Below, piece after piece: positions 8,235 through 17,410 of a stretch of DNA of 64,000 nt. Under the pieces are notes generated by a model, which was not told the DNA's origin, did no database searches, and was given only the letters and a program-made list of their open reading frames with translations. Within the stretch, counting starts at the first letter, position 1. Every line of letters begins with the position of its first letter. The stretch is from Opitutaceae bacterium. GTDB taxonomy: Bacteria > Verrucomicrobiota > Verrucomicrobiia > Opitutales > Opitutaceae. Position numbers and translations under genes: made by a program. The DNA lies in contig JAQTYQ010000019.1 of assembly GCA_028688225.1 (NCBI GenBank), forward strand, positions 1 to 64,000. Direction: 5' to 3'.

Positions 8235-10259
8235 TCACTTCTTCACCAGTTTCTTGACGGCCTCGATGATCCAACCCGGGGAGGGTACCACTGCCCGTTC
8301 AAGATCCTTGTCATACGGAATGCCGGTCCGCATGCCGCAGACGCGCTTGACGGGCGCCTTAAGATTGGACCAGCAGCCTTCCTGAACGACCGCAGCCACT
8401 TCACTGGCGAAGCCGCCTTCAGCCGGGGCTTCGTTCACGACCACGCATCGACCGGTGCGGTTGACGGATTTGCAGAGGGATTCCTTGTCGAGCGGGTACA
8501 GCGTGAGCGGATCGATCACCTCGCACGAGATGCCCTGCTTGGCAAGTTCCTCGGCGGCGGCAAGGGCATGCAGGGACATCCAACTGGTCGCAATGAGGGT
8601 GACGTCGCGGCCGGAGCGCTTGATTGCAGCGCGGCCGAGTGGCAGGACGTAATCGGTCTTCGGCACCGGGCCTTTCAGACGATAGACCGCCTTGTGTTCG
8701 ATGAAGATGACCGGGTTGTCGCAGCGGATAGCCGCCTTGAGCAGGCCCTTCACATCGTATGGCGTGGACGGCATCACGGTGTAGAGACCAGGCACGTTGA
8801 CAAACCAGTTTTCCAAGCTCTGAGAATGCTGCGAGCTGTTGCGGAAGCCCACGCCGCCTTGGGTGCGCACGGTGATCGGCACGCGGACCTTCCCACGACT
8901 TAGCTGCGGATAACGCGCCGCATGATTGATCAACTGATCCAGCGCGATGCTGATAAAATCAATGTACATAATCTCAACAATCGGCCGGAGACCATTCAGT
9001 GCCGCGCCGACCGCTGAACCGGCAATCGCTGCTTCGCTAATCGGCGTGTCGCGCACCCGGTCAGGGCCGAACTTCTCCAAGAGCCCGCGCGAGCAACCGA
9101 AAAGGTTGCCCCAAACCCCGACGTCCTCACCCATGAGGATCACATTTGGATCGCGTTCGAATTCTTCCGTGATGGCCTCAGTGATCGCCTCCGCGAAGGT
9201 CAGCATACGCGATTCACCTTCGGGCGGTCCAAAGTAGGATGGTCGGTTCGGGTCGAGCGGAACCTCGACGTGAGTCACCGCTTGCTGTAGCGTGAGCTTA
9301 GGTTGCTCCAGGGCCCAGTCGCGCCCCGAATCGGAATCCATGGCTATTTGCTGGCTGATGCTGTCCAACTCCGCAGTGCTGACACCGAACTCCTGAATCA
9401 GCACCGTGCGGCAGATGAGCAGTGGATCGCGCTTCTGCCATTCGGCTACTTCCTCCTTCGTGCGATAGTTAAGTGGATCGCCAAGATAGTGTCCGAGGAA
9501 ACGGTAGGTCATCGCCTCGACTATTTCCGGCCCTCCGCCGGCGCGGATGCGTTCCAAGGCGGCGCGAGTGGCGGAGGCGACTTCAAAAACGTTCATGCCA
9601 TCTACGGTTACACCCCGAATGCCATAAGCTTCGGCGCGTTTACTGATCCGCGGCACCGGCACGAATTTCTCCACTGGCATCGCCTCGCCATACTGGTTGT
9701 TTTCGCAGAGGTACAGGACAGGCAGCTTCCAGATCGCGGCGAGATTTAGGCCTTCATGGAAGGAGCCGGTATTGCTTGCGCCATCGCCGAAGAAGCAGCA
9801 GGCCACGCGGTTCTGCTTCAGGTATTGCGCCGCCAGACCGGCTCCGGCCGCAACGGTCACGCCGCTGCCAACGATCGATCCGCAATAGAAGTTGTGCTCC
9901 TTGTCCACCCATTGCATGGGTCCGCCGAGTCCGTCGGAAACACCGCCAATGCGGCCGAGCATTTCCGCAAACAAGCTTTTGACTGTTGACCCCTTGGCAA
10001 GCGAGTGGCCCTGCGGGCGGTGGTTGGAGACGACGACGTCCTCCGGCTTCAGGTTCGAGCACACGCCTGCCGCGACAGCTTCCTGCCCCACGTAGGGATG
10101 GAAACCATCCATGATGAGATCCTTCAGTTTGAGCGACACGCAGCGGTCGTCAAAATGCCGCAACACGAGCAACTGGCGATAAAGCGCCAAAGCCTGTTCC
10201 TTCGTGTATAACTGTCGAACCGACGTTACGAATGAGGTGAGTTCGGACTGAACGTTCAT
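8235..10259 (-). CDS. thiamine-dependent 2-oxoacid dehydrogenase E1, fused alpha and beta subunits
   Basis: 674 residues from ATG at 10257-10259 (AGGA 9-10 bases upstream). Residues 1 to about 330 are the E1-alpha half, with the ThDP-binding motif GDGASNTG at 158-165 and ENNQYGE at 186-192. From about residue 349 comes the E1-beta half, starting MLTFAEAITEAITEEFERDP and containing GEDVGVWGNLFG and RDTPISEAAIAGSAVG. It decarboxylates a 2-oxo acid and reductively acylates a lipoyl domain; fused E1s of this type resemble branched-chain or acetoin dehydrogenase components. It follows the cyclase gene by 2 bases and precedes the lone lipoyl gene. The substrate is probably the 2-oxo acid made by the operon, but this is inference. 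Confidence 0.9.
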   Translation of the reverse strand: MNVQSELTSFVTSVRQLYTKEQALALYRQLLVLRHFDDRCVSLKLKDLIMDGFHPYVGQEAVAAGVCSNLKPEDVVVSNHRPQGHSLAKGSTVKSLFAEMLGRIGGVSDGLGGPMQWVDKEHNFYCGSIVGSGVTVAAGAGLAAQYLKQNRVACCFFGDGASNTGSFHEGLNLAAIWKLPVLYLCENNQYGEAMPVEKFVPVPRISKRAEAYGIRGVTVDGMNVFEVASATRAALERIRAGGGPEIVEAMTYRFLGHYLGDPLNYRTKEEVAEWQKRDPLLICRTVLIQEFGVSTAELDSISQQIAMDSDSGRDWALEQPKLTLQQAVTHVEVPLDPNRPSYFGPPEGESRMLTFAEAITEAITEEFERDPNVILMGEDVGVWGNLFGCSRGLLEKFGPDRVRDTPISEAAIAGSAVGAALNGLRPIVEIMYIDFISIALDQLINHAARYPQLSRGKVRVPITVRTQGGVGFRNSSQHSQSLENWFVNVPGLYTVMPSTPYDVKGLLKAAIRCDNPVIFIEHKAVYRLKGPVPKTDYVLPLGRAAIKRSGRDVTLIATSWMSLHALAAAEELAKQGISCEVIDPLTLYPLDKESLCKSVNRTGRCVVVNEAPAEGGFASEVAAVVQEGCWSNLKAPVKRVCGMRTGIPYDKDLERAVVPSPGWIIEAVKKLVKK

Positions 10260-10261
10260 GA

Positions 10262-10954
10262 TCAAAGTCCTTTCAGAATGTCTTTTAACCCTTCCTTCTT
10301 GATGGCGACCACGCGCAGAGGCGAGGCGTCGCAACCCTCGATGGGCAGGGGCAGCACAACGATCAGATGCCTTTCGGGGCCCAACTGCTCCAAGCCGCGC
10401 AGCGATTCGATCATCGGCACACCGGCTTTGCAGACGCACAGATGATTCGGCTGGTAGTCGGTGCCCGGGATTTCCAATCCGGCCGCATCAGTGCCCATGC
10501 AGGCGATGCCTTTGTCGACCAGCCATTGATTGGCCTCGATGGAAAGATGGGCCTGATCATTCCACCGCTCCGTATAGTAGAACTTGTCTGCCCCCTGACG
10601 GATGAACACGAAGTCACCCTTGCGGATGCGATGCTCATGCTGCTTCAGCTCGGCCAACGTAATGGTCTCGCCGGGCTTCTTATGGGAAAAGTCCAAGACG
10701 ACTCCCGGGGCAATGAGCGGGGCAATTGGAACAGTGGCGGTGTCAGCCCCGTTCTTCTGGTGATGGAACGGAACTTCTACATGCGTGCCCACATGCGTGC
10801 AAAAGGTGACTTCACCCAGAATGTACCAGATATCAGGGCGATGCTTTACTTCCGGGAGGATTTTGGTGACGTCATCCACGTGTGTATGGAACTTAAAATG
10901 TTCCTTGCCCGGAATGAGGCGGTGGCTCAGTTCAATGACATGTTCAGGTTTCAT
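10262..10954 (-). CDS. cyclase-family metal-dependent hydrolase (kynurenine-formamidase-like fold)
   Basis: 230 residues. The signature HVGTHVEVPFH runs from residue 54 to 64 and gives the metal-binding HxGTHxExPxH pattern of the cyclase family (PF04199), with Glu in place of the commoner Asp. ELSHRLIPG at the start and GTDAAGLEIPGTDYQPNH in the second half also fit. Characterised members hydrolyse formyl-kynurenine, isatin or lactone-like substrates. It sits between the PfkB kinase (20 bases) and the fused E1 (2 bases) in one operon, so it probably opens a ring or cleaves an amide/ester before the oxoacid dehydrogenase step. Which bond it hydrolyses is unknown. Confidence 0.85.
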   Translation of the reverse strand: MKPEHVIELSHRLIPGKEHFKFHTHVDDVTKILPEVKHRPDIWYILGEVTFCTHVGTHVEVPFHHQKNGADTATVPIAPLIAPGVVLDFSHKKPGETITLAELKQHEHRIRKGDFVFIRQGADKFYYTERWNDQAHLSIEANQWLVDKGIACMGTDAAGLEIPGTDYQPNHLCVCKAGVPMIESLRGLEQLGPERHLIVVLPLPIEGCDASPLRVVAIKKEGLKDILKGL

Positions 10955-10974
10955 AGGGTCTGGTGTATTGATAA

Positions 10975-11955
10975 CTAGATTGGATCGCTGCGGTGGGTGG
11001 CGATAAACTGGTCTACTTGTGCGCGTGGGAATACTCCCTCCATGGGCCCGCGCCGGCTGGCGCCCAATGCGCCCATCGCGTTGGCCAGCCGCGCCGTTTC
11101 CTGCAGGCTTTGGCCGCCAAGAAAACCCGTGACAAAGCCGGCGTCGAAGCAGTCGCCGGCGCCGGTGGGGTCCACCGCTTTGATCTTGAAGCCTGGCGAA
11201 TTAAACTGGCCTTCGGCCGTGTAGACAGTGCAACCCGCTGCGCCGCGCTTTAGGGCCACAATTTGCGCACCCCGCCGAATCAGACTCCGGCAGGCGTCGT
11301 GGTCGGTCGGGCAACCCGTCAGTAGCCGCGCCTCTTCGCCACTAGGAAGCAGTACGTCCGCCAAGCTCAGAAGAGGGTCCAGCCAGCGGCGAGCTTCGCT
11401 CACGCCAAGCAACTCGGGCCGCAGATTAGGATCAAAGCTGACCGTGCCGCCGCCCTCCTTAACTGTGCGCGCGACGCTCAAACAAGCCTGACGCACCGTC
11501 TCGCTGATTGTCAGAGAGCATCCCATCAAGTGACAGTGGCGAAAGCGGGCGGCATACGCGCGCACCTCCGGGCCGTCGAACACTTGGCCGCTGGCTGTCT
11601 GGCCGATGTGGAAGATAAAATTCCGGCTGCCGTCGGATCGGTAGGCGACGAAAGCGCATCCAGTGGGCATCCCGGGAACACGGCGAACCTGGGAAAGATC
11701 CACGCCATCCGCGTGCAGCCGCTTTAAAAGACAGTCGCCGAATTCGTCCGCACCCACGGCACCGACGAAACCCGCTCGCAGCCCGGCTTGAGCCGCGGCG
11801 CTGACCATGATGGCCGGGGCGCCGCTGGGAAACGGCCCTTCGAACGGAGCCGCTTTCTCCAGCGGTTGGTCCAGGCCCGTGCGCATGATCTCGACAATCA
11901 GCTCTCCGACCGAGATGACATCCAACTTTTCCGAGTCCGAATGCTCCATGGTCAA
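10975..11955 (-). CDS. PfkB-family sugar kinase (KDG kinase / fructokinase-like)
   Basis: 326 residues. The start DVISVGELIVEIM is typical of PfkB proteins, with FPSGAPAIMVSAAAQAGLRAGFVG as motif 1 and VDPTGAGDCFDAGFVTGFL near residue 265 as motif 2 with the catalytic Asp. It overlaps the GatZ-like gene by 4 bases (ATGA), indicating translational coupling. In context it should phosphorylate the ketose produced by the isomerase-like protein or its epimer. The 2-keto-3-deoxygluconate kinase branch is the closest by eye, but subfamily and substrate are uncertain. Confidence 0.88.
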   Translation of the reverse strand: MTMEHSDSEKLDVISVGELIVEIMRTGLDQPLEKAAPFEGPFPSGAPAIMVSAAAQAGLRAGFVGAVGADEFGDCLLKRLHADGVDLSQVRRVPGMPTGCAFVAYRSDGSRNFIFHIGQTASGQVFDGPEVRAYAARFRHCHLMGCSLTISETVRQACLSVARTVKEGGGTVSFDPNLRPELLGVSEARRWLDPLLSLADVLLPSGEEARLLTGCPTDHDACRSLIRRGAQIVALKRGAAGCTVYTAEGQFNSPGFKIKAVDPTGAGDCFDAGFVTGFLGGQSLQETARLANAMGALGASRRGPMEGVFPRAQVDQFIATHRSDPI

Positions 11956-13226
11956 AGCGTGAAGCTTATTTCGTCCAGCAGTCCTTCGAGGTTGAAGGCC
12001 CGGCAGTATTTTGCGATCCGGTCCGCGATACGTCCGACGACGAACGCCTCGCTGTCGACCCCCTGAGCTTGCAAGTTGGCGTGGAGCCGGGAGCGAGCTT
12101 CACGGACCCCCGCTTGCGTCCAGATATAGCGGCACCCCGTTCGCACTAACCAAGCGCGACGCTCCGGGCTCAGGGCATGGAAATCCCGGCCCGTCTCTCC
12201 AGGTTGCAACCACTTCCGCCAGCGGCCCGAGTCAACCACCGCCGCTTCCAGCGCGCGTCCAATGCCGCTGCTTTGCGTCGATGCGTGCGATCCGAGCGTC
12301 TTCCGCTCGCGCGCTTCCAACTCCATCAGCGCATCATGCTCGATCTCCGTGAATTCTGGCCCGACATTCGCGCCTCCCATGAAACTGGCAGGGTAGGCGG
12401 TGGGATTTTCGACGTTGTCGGAGTAGTGGCCCTTGATGACCGAGCCGTAGCCCTGCACCTCACGGTGAAGCGTGAGCGCCACGTCGGCGTCAAAACTCGT
12501 CGTATGAAGATCCGTGCCAACCTTGCCGACAACAAAACAAGGCCAGATATCGCCTAATCCGGCTTGGGAGAGCCCCAGGCGTAGGCCTCGCAAAAAGAAA
12601 CGAAAGGTGGTCAGATCCGCCAGCCCACCATGGACCTCTTCCGTCCCAACTTCGTAAGCGATGCGTGGGAGGTTGTGGCTCCGGCGGTGGGTTTCGACTT
12701 GGCGAATAAGCGTCAGCGTCCTTTCGACCACGGTTTCGATGCGGATATTCTCGCCATGCGGCAGGGTGCGGTCGACCGTGGGATCCACGTGCAGCAGATC
12801 ATAACCAGCTTCGAGAGCGGCTAGCAGCGACTGCTTCACGCCGTCCATCGAGGCTTCGAGGGACCAGTGTTCGAGCGTGTGCTTATCCTTGAGCCAAGGG
12901 CCGCCGTGATCCACACACGCGAGCATCCGGCTCGAGTAACCGTAGGCTTGGGAAAACGCACGACACAACCTGACGAGATCTTCTGGCGTCCAGCCAGTGT
13001 AGCCGCGATCCAGATCCACTTGGTTTAGGGTGGCGGCGAGCAACATGGGTGCGCGGCTTTGAGCGGCAGCCAGCGTCGCGGCCCGCAAGACCGCCTCTGA
13101 GTTGGGGCAAACCGCCAACAGGGTAGCCCACGGCCGTCCGGTGGCATGAAGGCGGCGTACCTCGGCGAGCAATCGGTCGACAACTGGCTGATCGGCTGAA
13201 CCGTGAGTCTGGGTAAGGTTTTTCAT
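11952..13226 (-). CDS. GatZ/KbaZ-like class II D-tagatose-bisphosphate aldolase subunit family protein
   Basis: 424 residues, the family's normal length. CDHGGPWLKD near residue 95, then YDLLHVDPTVD, YEVGTEEVHGG and FVVGKVGTDLHTTSFD match the GatZ/KbaZ family (PF08013). In enterics this is the non-catalytic partner of GatY/KbaY, but no class II aldolase gene (GatY/KbaY) is present in this operon. From family knowledge, some free-standing PF08013 proteins act as ketose or ketose-phosphate 4-epimerases, which would fit here. It overlaps both its neighbours by 4 bases (isomerase-like upstream, PfkB downstream). The family is clear; the reaction is open. Confidence 0.85.
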   Translation of the reverse strand: MKNLTQTHGSADQPVVDRLLAEVRRLHATGRPWATLLAVCPNSEAVLRAATLAAAQSRAPMLLAATLNQVDLDRGYTGWTPEDLVRLCRAFSQAYGYSSRMLACVDHGGPWLKDKHTLEHWSLEASMDGVKQSLLAALEAGYDLLHVDPTVDRTLPHGENIRIETVVERTLTLIRQVETHRRSHNLPRIAYEVGTEEVHGGLADLTTFRFFLRGLRLGLSQAGLGDIWPCFVVGKVGTDLHTTSFDADVALTLHREVQGYGSVIKGHYSDNVENPTAYPASFMGGANVGPEFTEIEHDALMELEARERKTLGSHASTQSSGIGRALEAAVVDSGRWRKWLQPGETGRDFHALSPERRAWLVRTGCRYIWTQAGVREARSRLHANLQAQGVDSEAFVVGRIADRIAKYCRAFNLEGLLDEISFTL

Positions 13227-14689
13227 GCCAGCGTTCCTTCCGGGACAATCGGTTCAATGCCGAGCACGCGACACAGGTGAACGAGTTCCTTGCGCCACTC
13301 ACCATACATCGTGTGGATGTGGTTGGAGCGAAGATTTGCCACAAAAGTCTTACCCGGCACATCAGGCCGAATGAACATGTGGGGCGAAAACTCCCAGTAA
13401 GTGTCCTTGAGCGCCTCGCGCGATTTGGCTAACGCCTCGCCGCCCGTGATGAGCATTACGTAACGTCCGGCGATGCGGCTCAGGCGAGCCATCGTGATGC
13501 GACCAGGTCTGCTTACGCACTGCGGACACATTGCACCATGTTTCCAAGGCAATTCCTGCAGGCCGTGTTTCACCCAGATGACCTCCTTACGTGATCCGGC
13601 CAGTTCGGTTGCCGATGAACCGCAATTCGAGATGCGCAGCGTATTGGTCTTGAGATCGAGATTGCGAACGTCAGCGAAGTTGATGGCCTGATCATTGACG
13701 TTCTTCATCATTTGCATGGTCAGCGCTCCGTTGGAATCGGACTCGCAGGCACAGATCATTCTCTCCTTGGGGCCTTCCGCGTCGCTCGCATCACCCAGCA
13801 GGGCGTGTGGCAGACAGAAGCTGGTGTAAACCTTGGCCATCGTTGGCAGGCATTTCACACTGATAAAGTCGAACCTCTTCTCGGCGATTACTTGCTTCAG
13901 GGCGAGATAGAGCCGCGCGGACATGTCCACAATTGCCGCGCTCACTTGCACCCCGCCGAATTCGCGAGCCAGCCAAGCGCGGTAAAGCTCGACCTTCGCC
14001 GAGTCAACGTCATGGGTCCGTTCGACAACATCAATCTCGTCCCAGCCATCCACATCCACCCCGAACTGGGTCAACCAAGCGTTGGGGTCGATTGAAGCGG
14101 TCAGCATCTCCAACGATCGCGTTCCACCCAAGCCGTAACGCATGCCACGAAGCCGCGCGGCGGCGGCAGCTCCGATGCAGAGCGTCTTGACTTCTGCGAG
14201 TGTCGGGGCGTCGTCAAAGTCGCCGTAAACCAACGGCGCGGCCACACCGACTTCGTCCAGTCCTCCCTTGGTGATAGCGGCGCCAATTAAGCCGGTGGAA
14301 TCGGGTTGGTCGTTGGTCCAAAGCACAATTGGTAGCCGGACACTGCGCAGTATCCCTATGGCTGCGGTCGTGGAGAAGGACCACTCCGCCACATACATGA
14401 GAAGACATTCGACACCGGCATCCTCCAACTGGCGAATGTGCGCAACGGCTTCCTGCGAGCTTCGCGTCAGCATCGGCGGACGAAAGACCTCGAAGCCCAT
14501 CCCACCCAAAGCCGCGAAGGCCGCTTTCTGGTAGCGGCAGGCCTTTTCAGCCATGGCGGCTACTGCGCCACAATCAGGGGAGATCAATGTGAGCAGGCCG
14601 ATGCGATGGACTGGAGCGCGACCCGGGATGGTCAGAGCTGTTGAAACGATTAGCGGAGCGGGATTCACAACTGGGCTTAGTTTGGCCAT
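13223..14689 (-). CDS. L-fucose/L-arabinose isomerase family protein
   Basis: 488 residues, close to L-fucose/L-arabinose isomerases. The order of segments fits the FucIase/AraA-like family: an N-terminal Rossmann-like part (CLLMYVAEWSFSTTAA, LWTNDQPDSTGLIGA), the central VKCLPTM, CESDSNGALTMQMM with the putative metal-binding Glu/Asp, and SNHIHTMYGEW near the C-terminus. It would interconvert an aldose and a ketose using Mn2+. It starts the catabolic part of the operon, 20 bases after the cupin gene, and overlaps the GatZ-like gene by 4 bases. Similarity to bona fide fucose isomerase is distant, so another sugar is likely. Confidence 0.82.
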   Translation of the reverse strand: MAKLSPVVNPAPLIVSTALTIPGRAPVHRIGLLTLISPDCGAVAAMAEKACRYQKAAFAALGGMGFEVFRPPMLTRSSQEAVAHIRQLEDAGVECLLMYVAEWSFSTTAAIGILRSVRLPIVLWTNDQPDSTGLIGAAITKGGLDEVGVAAPLVYGDFDDAPTLAEVKTLCIGAAAAARLRGMRYGLGGTRSLEMLTASIDPNAWLTQFGVDVDGWDEIDVVERTHDVDSAKVELYRAWLAREFGGVQVSAAIVDMSARLYLALKQVIAEKRFDFISVKCLPTMAKVYTSFCLPHALLGDASDAEGPKERMICACESDSNGALTMQMMKNVNDQAINFADVRNLDLKTNTLRISNCGSSATELAGSRKEVIWVKHGLQELPWKHGAMCPQCVSRPGRITMARLSRIAGRYVMLITGGEALAKSREALKDTYWEFSPHMFIRPDVPGKTFVANLRSNHIHTMYGEWRKELVHLCRVLGIEPIVPEGTLA

Positions 14690-14709
14690 AGCCTCGGATT
14701 CAGTTAGGT

Positions 14710-15258
14710 TCAGATTGATTTCGTCCCCATCACAGCGTCTTCAGAAACGGGGTGGAACTGGAATGGCCCGACTGCACGCGTGTCGATGTCGGAAGTTGGA
14801 AGCAAGGCCTCAAGCAGGATCAAGTAGTGGACAGCACCGCCAAGTGGATACGCAGGTGCGTGCCAGACTCCTTTGGGCACGATAAAAGCCTGGCCGGGCT
14901 CAACGATGAAGATCGATAGAGTCGCCGGATTCGGCTGGGCTGATGGGTTCGATAGCTTGCCCCCCAGCGCAAACGGCATGGCAGACCTTCCGCATGCCGC
15001 AATGAAAACCTCGTCCGAGTGATTGTGTCGTTCCAACTCTGAAAGCAGAAATGGACGTTGCCGTGTCTCTAGCCAGCCCCACACTGGGCGCACCGCGAAG
15101 CACGCGTCTGCGAGCATATGCCAGTAATCCAGCTCTTGTCGGTGAATATCCGATGGCCGACTCGGCTTGTCTAGCAACCGACCGTATGGCGCAAACGGCT
15201 CAGGAGACATTGGCAGAACTGGAATGGTAGCCGCCTTATGGGCGCCTTTCATATTCAT
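14710..15258 (-). CDS. ureidoglycolate-lyase (AllA)-like cupin protein
   Basis: 182 residues from ATG 15256-15258, with GAGG 11 bases before; a farther ATG at 15294 has no such site. The opening SPEPFAPYGRLLD is characteristic of AllA-type cupins, followed by ERHNHSDEVFIAACG and the jelly-roll strands FIVEPGQAFIVPKGVWHAPAYPL with a metal-binding His. AllA releases urea from ureidoglycolate, but this subfamily contains many proteins of other, unknown roles. It sits in a sugar uptake and breakdown operon, with no other allantoin genes. A lyase or epimerase acting on a sugar-derived hydroxy acid is possible. The fold is well supported, the function not. Confidence 0.75.
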   Translation of the reverse strand: MNMKGAHKAATIPVLPMSPEPFAPYGRLLDKPSRPSDIHRQELDYWHMLADACFAVRPVWGWLETRQRPFLLSELERHNHSDEVFIAACGRSAMPFALGGKLSNPSAQPNPATLSIFIVEPGQAFIVPKGVWHAPAYPLGGAVHYLILLEALLPTSDIDTRAVGPFQFHPVSEDAVMGTKSI

Positions 15259-15389
15259 TTTCGTTAACGCCTCACAATTGATTGAGCGCGTCATATAAGG
15301 CGCGCAGATTTCCCAGCCAGACGTGCCAGGGTTAACATCGGATCAATCTGTTCATCTGGGTTCACTGGTTCACTCTCAAGTTCTTGCCC

Positions 15390-16379
15390 TCAATCCCACA
15401 AGTGCATCGCAATGACTTCAGCGACGTTGGCACGGTTCACGGGTGAGGTGCTCATGAAGTAGTTCTTAAAAGGCTCAGGCCTGTCTGCGCGCAAAAGTTT
15501 AAGGGCAACCTGCATGGCAAGCAGCGCCTCCTCCTTGGGTGACTGCATGATCGTCGAATCGATCCAACCGTCTGCGACCAGTGGCAGACCATCGGCCATT
15601 GCGCCAATGCTGATGACGAAAGGTCGATTGTCGCGCTGGTAACCGGCCGCTTTTAGTGCGTTTACCGCGCCAGCAGTCATGTTGTCGTCCTGGCTATAGA
15701 TGATGTCGATCTCGCGACCGTACCTCGTGATGAAATCCGACATCACTCGCTGGGCGCTTTCGCGCATCCAGTTAGCCGTCTGAATGTTGAGCATCTTCAT
15801 GTTGGGAGCGGCCTTGGCCAGTGTATCAGTAAAGCCTTTCTCGCGGTCGTTGGCGGCCGAGTACCCAGGATCCCCCGTAATCATAACAACCTTCCCTGCG
15901 GGGTTATGTTGGATAGCGACTCGCGCCGCGCTCACGCCCTGTTCGTAGTATTCAGGCCCGCTGTAAGCCCGCACGCCGAGCTCTTCAGGCCGATCGACGG
16001 TGGAGTTAAAACAGACGACCGCAACGCCACGACGGGCCGCTTTGCGCAGACAGGCGCGACTGCCCTTGGAATCAACTGCGTTAACAAGTATGGCGTCCAC
16101 CCGTTTGGCCACCAGGTTGTCCATATTGAACGCCTCCCGTTGAATATCCGATTGCGCATCGAGAATGATCAGTCCGCAACCTTGCTCGCGTGTAATCCGC
16201 TTAAATTCTTTAACCGAAGCGGAGGAGTAGGGCGACGTGAAGGTTGCCATGGAGACGCCCAGCGTTATCGAAGGTTTACCTTCCCGGTTGCTATGTTGAG
16301 TGCATCCGCAAAATCCGACTAGGGCCAAGGCCAGAACGCACTTCTCAAGGACGCGATATGGGGCAAGCGCAGCATTCAT
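15390..16379 (-). CDS. sugar ABC transporter substrate-binding lipoprotein (RbsB-like)
   Basis: 329 residues. The N-terminus has a charged start, a hydrophobic core and a lipobox-like GFCGC with the probable lipidated Cys at about 26. The body is a periplasmic-binding-protein-I fold of the ribose/xylose/galactose type (GVSMATFTSPYSSASVKEFKR, AILVNAVDSKG, GKVVMITGDPGYSAANDREKGF, IIYSQDDNMTAGAVNALKAAG). It overlaps the upstream permease gene by 4 bases. It captures the sugar in the periplasm and presents it to the two permeases encoded just upstream. The ligand is unknown. Confidence 0.93.
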   Translation of the reverse strand: MNAALAPYRVLEKCVLALALVGFCGCTQHSNREGKPSITLGVSMATFTSPYSSASVKEFKRITREQGCGLIILDAQSDIQREAFNMDNLVAKRVDAILVNAVDSKGSRACLRKAARRGVAVVCFNSTVDRPEELGVRAYSGPEYYEQGVSAARVAIQHNPAGKVVMITGDPGYSAANDREKGFTDTLAKAAPNMKMLNIQTANWMRESAQRVMSDFITRYGREIDIIYSQDDNMTAGAVNALKAAGYQRDNRPFVISIGAMADGLPLVADGWIDSTIMQSPKEEALLAMQVALKLLRADRPEPFKNYFMSTSPVNRANVAEVIAMHLWD

Positions 16380-17410
16380 CGATTGACCTCAACGGAGGCA
16401 AGAGTTTGAGGCTCCCGCTTTAGGCGCGCCAATTCAGAGATTTCCAGCACCCGGTTTCCGTGGCGCGCATAAAGCACGTCAAACACAATCACGCCGATTA
16501 ATAAGAGAGCCCAAAAGAGCTTCTGATAGTATCCGAAGACGTTGAGGTAGATCGTCATGCTATCAATTAGTCCAAGCAAAAGAATTGCTCCCACAACGCC
16601 GGGGACGCTGCCCGCCCCGCCTGACAACGGCACCCCGCCGAGCACGATTGCTGCGATTACAACCAGAGCCACGTTTTCACCGAAGGTAGCGGAGGCGGCC
16701 CCTAGTTTGCTCGCGAGGATTACGCCCGCAAAGGATGCGCTCAGACCGCAAATCACGAAGTAGCCGATCCGCCATCCATCCACAGCGATTCCAAGATTCC
16801 GGCAGCCGCGCAGATTTCCGCCAATGGCATAGGCATTTTTGCCGAGCCGTGTGAACCTCAGAAAGAACCAGACGACCGTTGCTAAAACCGCAAAGCAGAG
16901 AATGGGCAAGGGCAGTCCCAGCCATTCCCCTCCGCCCAATGTCTGGAATTGTAATCGATCACAGGCTACCGGTTTCATATCCGTCAAAGCAAAGGCAACG
17001 CCTTGAAAGATCACCATGCTGCCAAGAGTGGCGATGAAGGAGTTGACGTTTGCCTTCGTGACAAGCCAGCCATTAATGAGGCCCATAGCCACTCCCGCGG
17101 AAAGCCCAAGCATACTACCTGCCATGCTCCCAAAATGATTCGCGGCCAGGACTGCAAGCACTCCCGAGAGAACGAGGTTGGATCCGATGGATATGTCGAA
17201 TTCGCGGCTAATCATGAGCATCGTCATGCCAACCGCCAGCAGTCCGTTTATAGAACTATAGGATAGGATGTTCAGGAGGTTCTCAGGAACAAAAAACGAA
17301 CGATCATAGATCGCCATGAAGAGGAGCAGCCCTCCAATAACGAGGGGTAGTCGTCCGCGAACCATGAGCGCCTGGAAAAACCCATCGCGCGTTGAGTTCT
17401 CGCAAATCAT
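16376..17410 (-). CDS. sugar ABC transporter permease (RbsC-like), second of two
   Basis: 344 residues with 8-10 hydrophobic segments. Family marks include GLLAVGMTMLMISREFDISIGS near residue 57 and AAIVLGGVPLSGGAGSVPGVVGA near residue 255, both typical of the BPD_transp_2 family (RbsC/XylH/AraH). It overlaps the first permease gene and the binding-protein gene by 4 bases each. With the first permease it probably forms a heterodimeric channel; the ATPase is supplied by the divergent gene at 20598-21383. Confidence 0.93.
   Translation of the reverse strand: MICENSTRDGFFQALMVRGRLPLVIGGLLLFMAIYDRSFFVPENLLNILSYSSINGLLAVGMTMLMISREFDISIGSNLVLSGVLAVLAANHFGSMAGSMLGLSAGVAMGLINGWLVTKANVNSFIATLGSMVIFQGVAFALTDMKPVACDRLQFQTLGGGEWLGLPLPILCFAVLATVVWFFLRFTRLGKNAYAIGGNLRGCRNLGIAVDGWRIGYFVICGLSASFAGVILASKLGAASATFGENVALVVIAAIVLGGVPLSGGAGSVPGVVGAILLLGLIDSMTIYLNVFGYYQKLFWALLLIGVIVFDVLYARHGNRVLEISELARLKREPQTLASVEVNR

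Noticed and set aside
14710..15258. Allantoin/purine breakdown suggested by the AllA-like cupin, the amidohydrolase and the amidase
   Set aside because: No allantoinase, allantoicase or ureidoglycine genes are present, and all neighbours are sugar genes.
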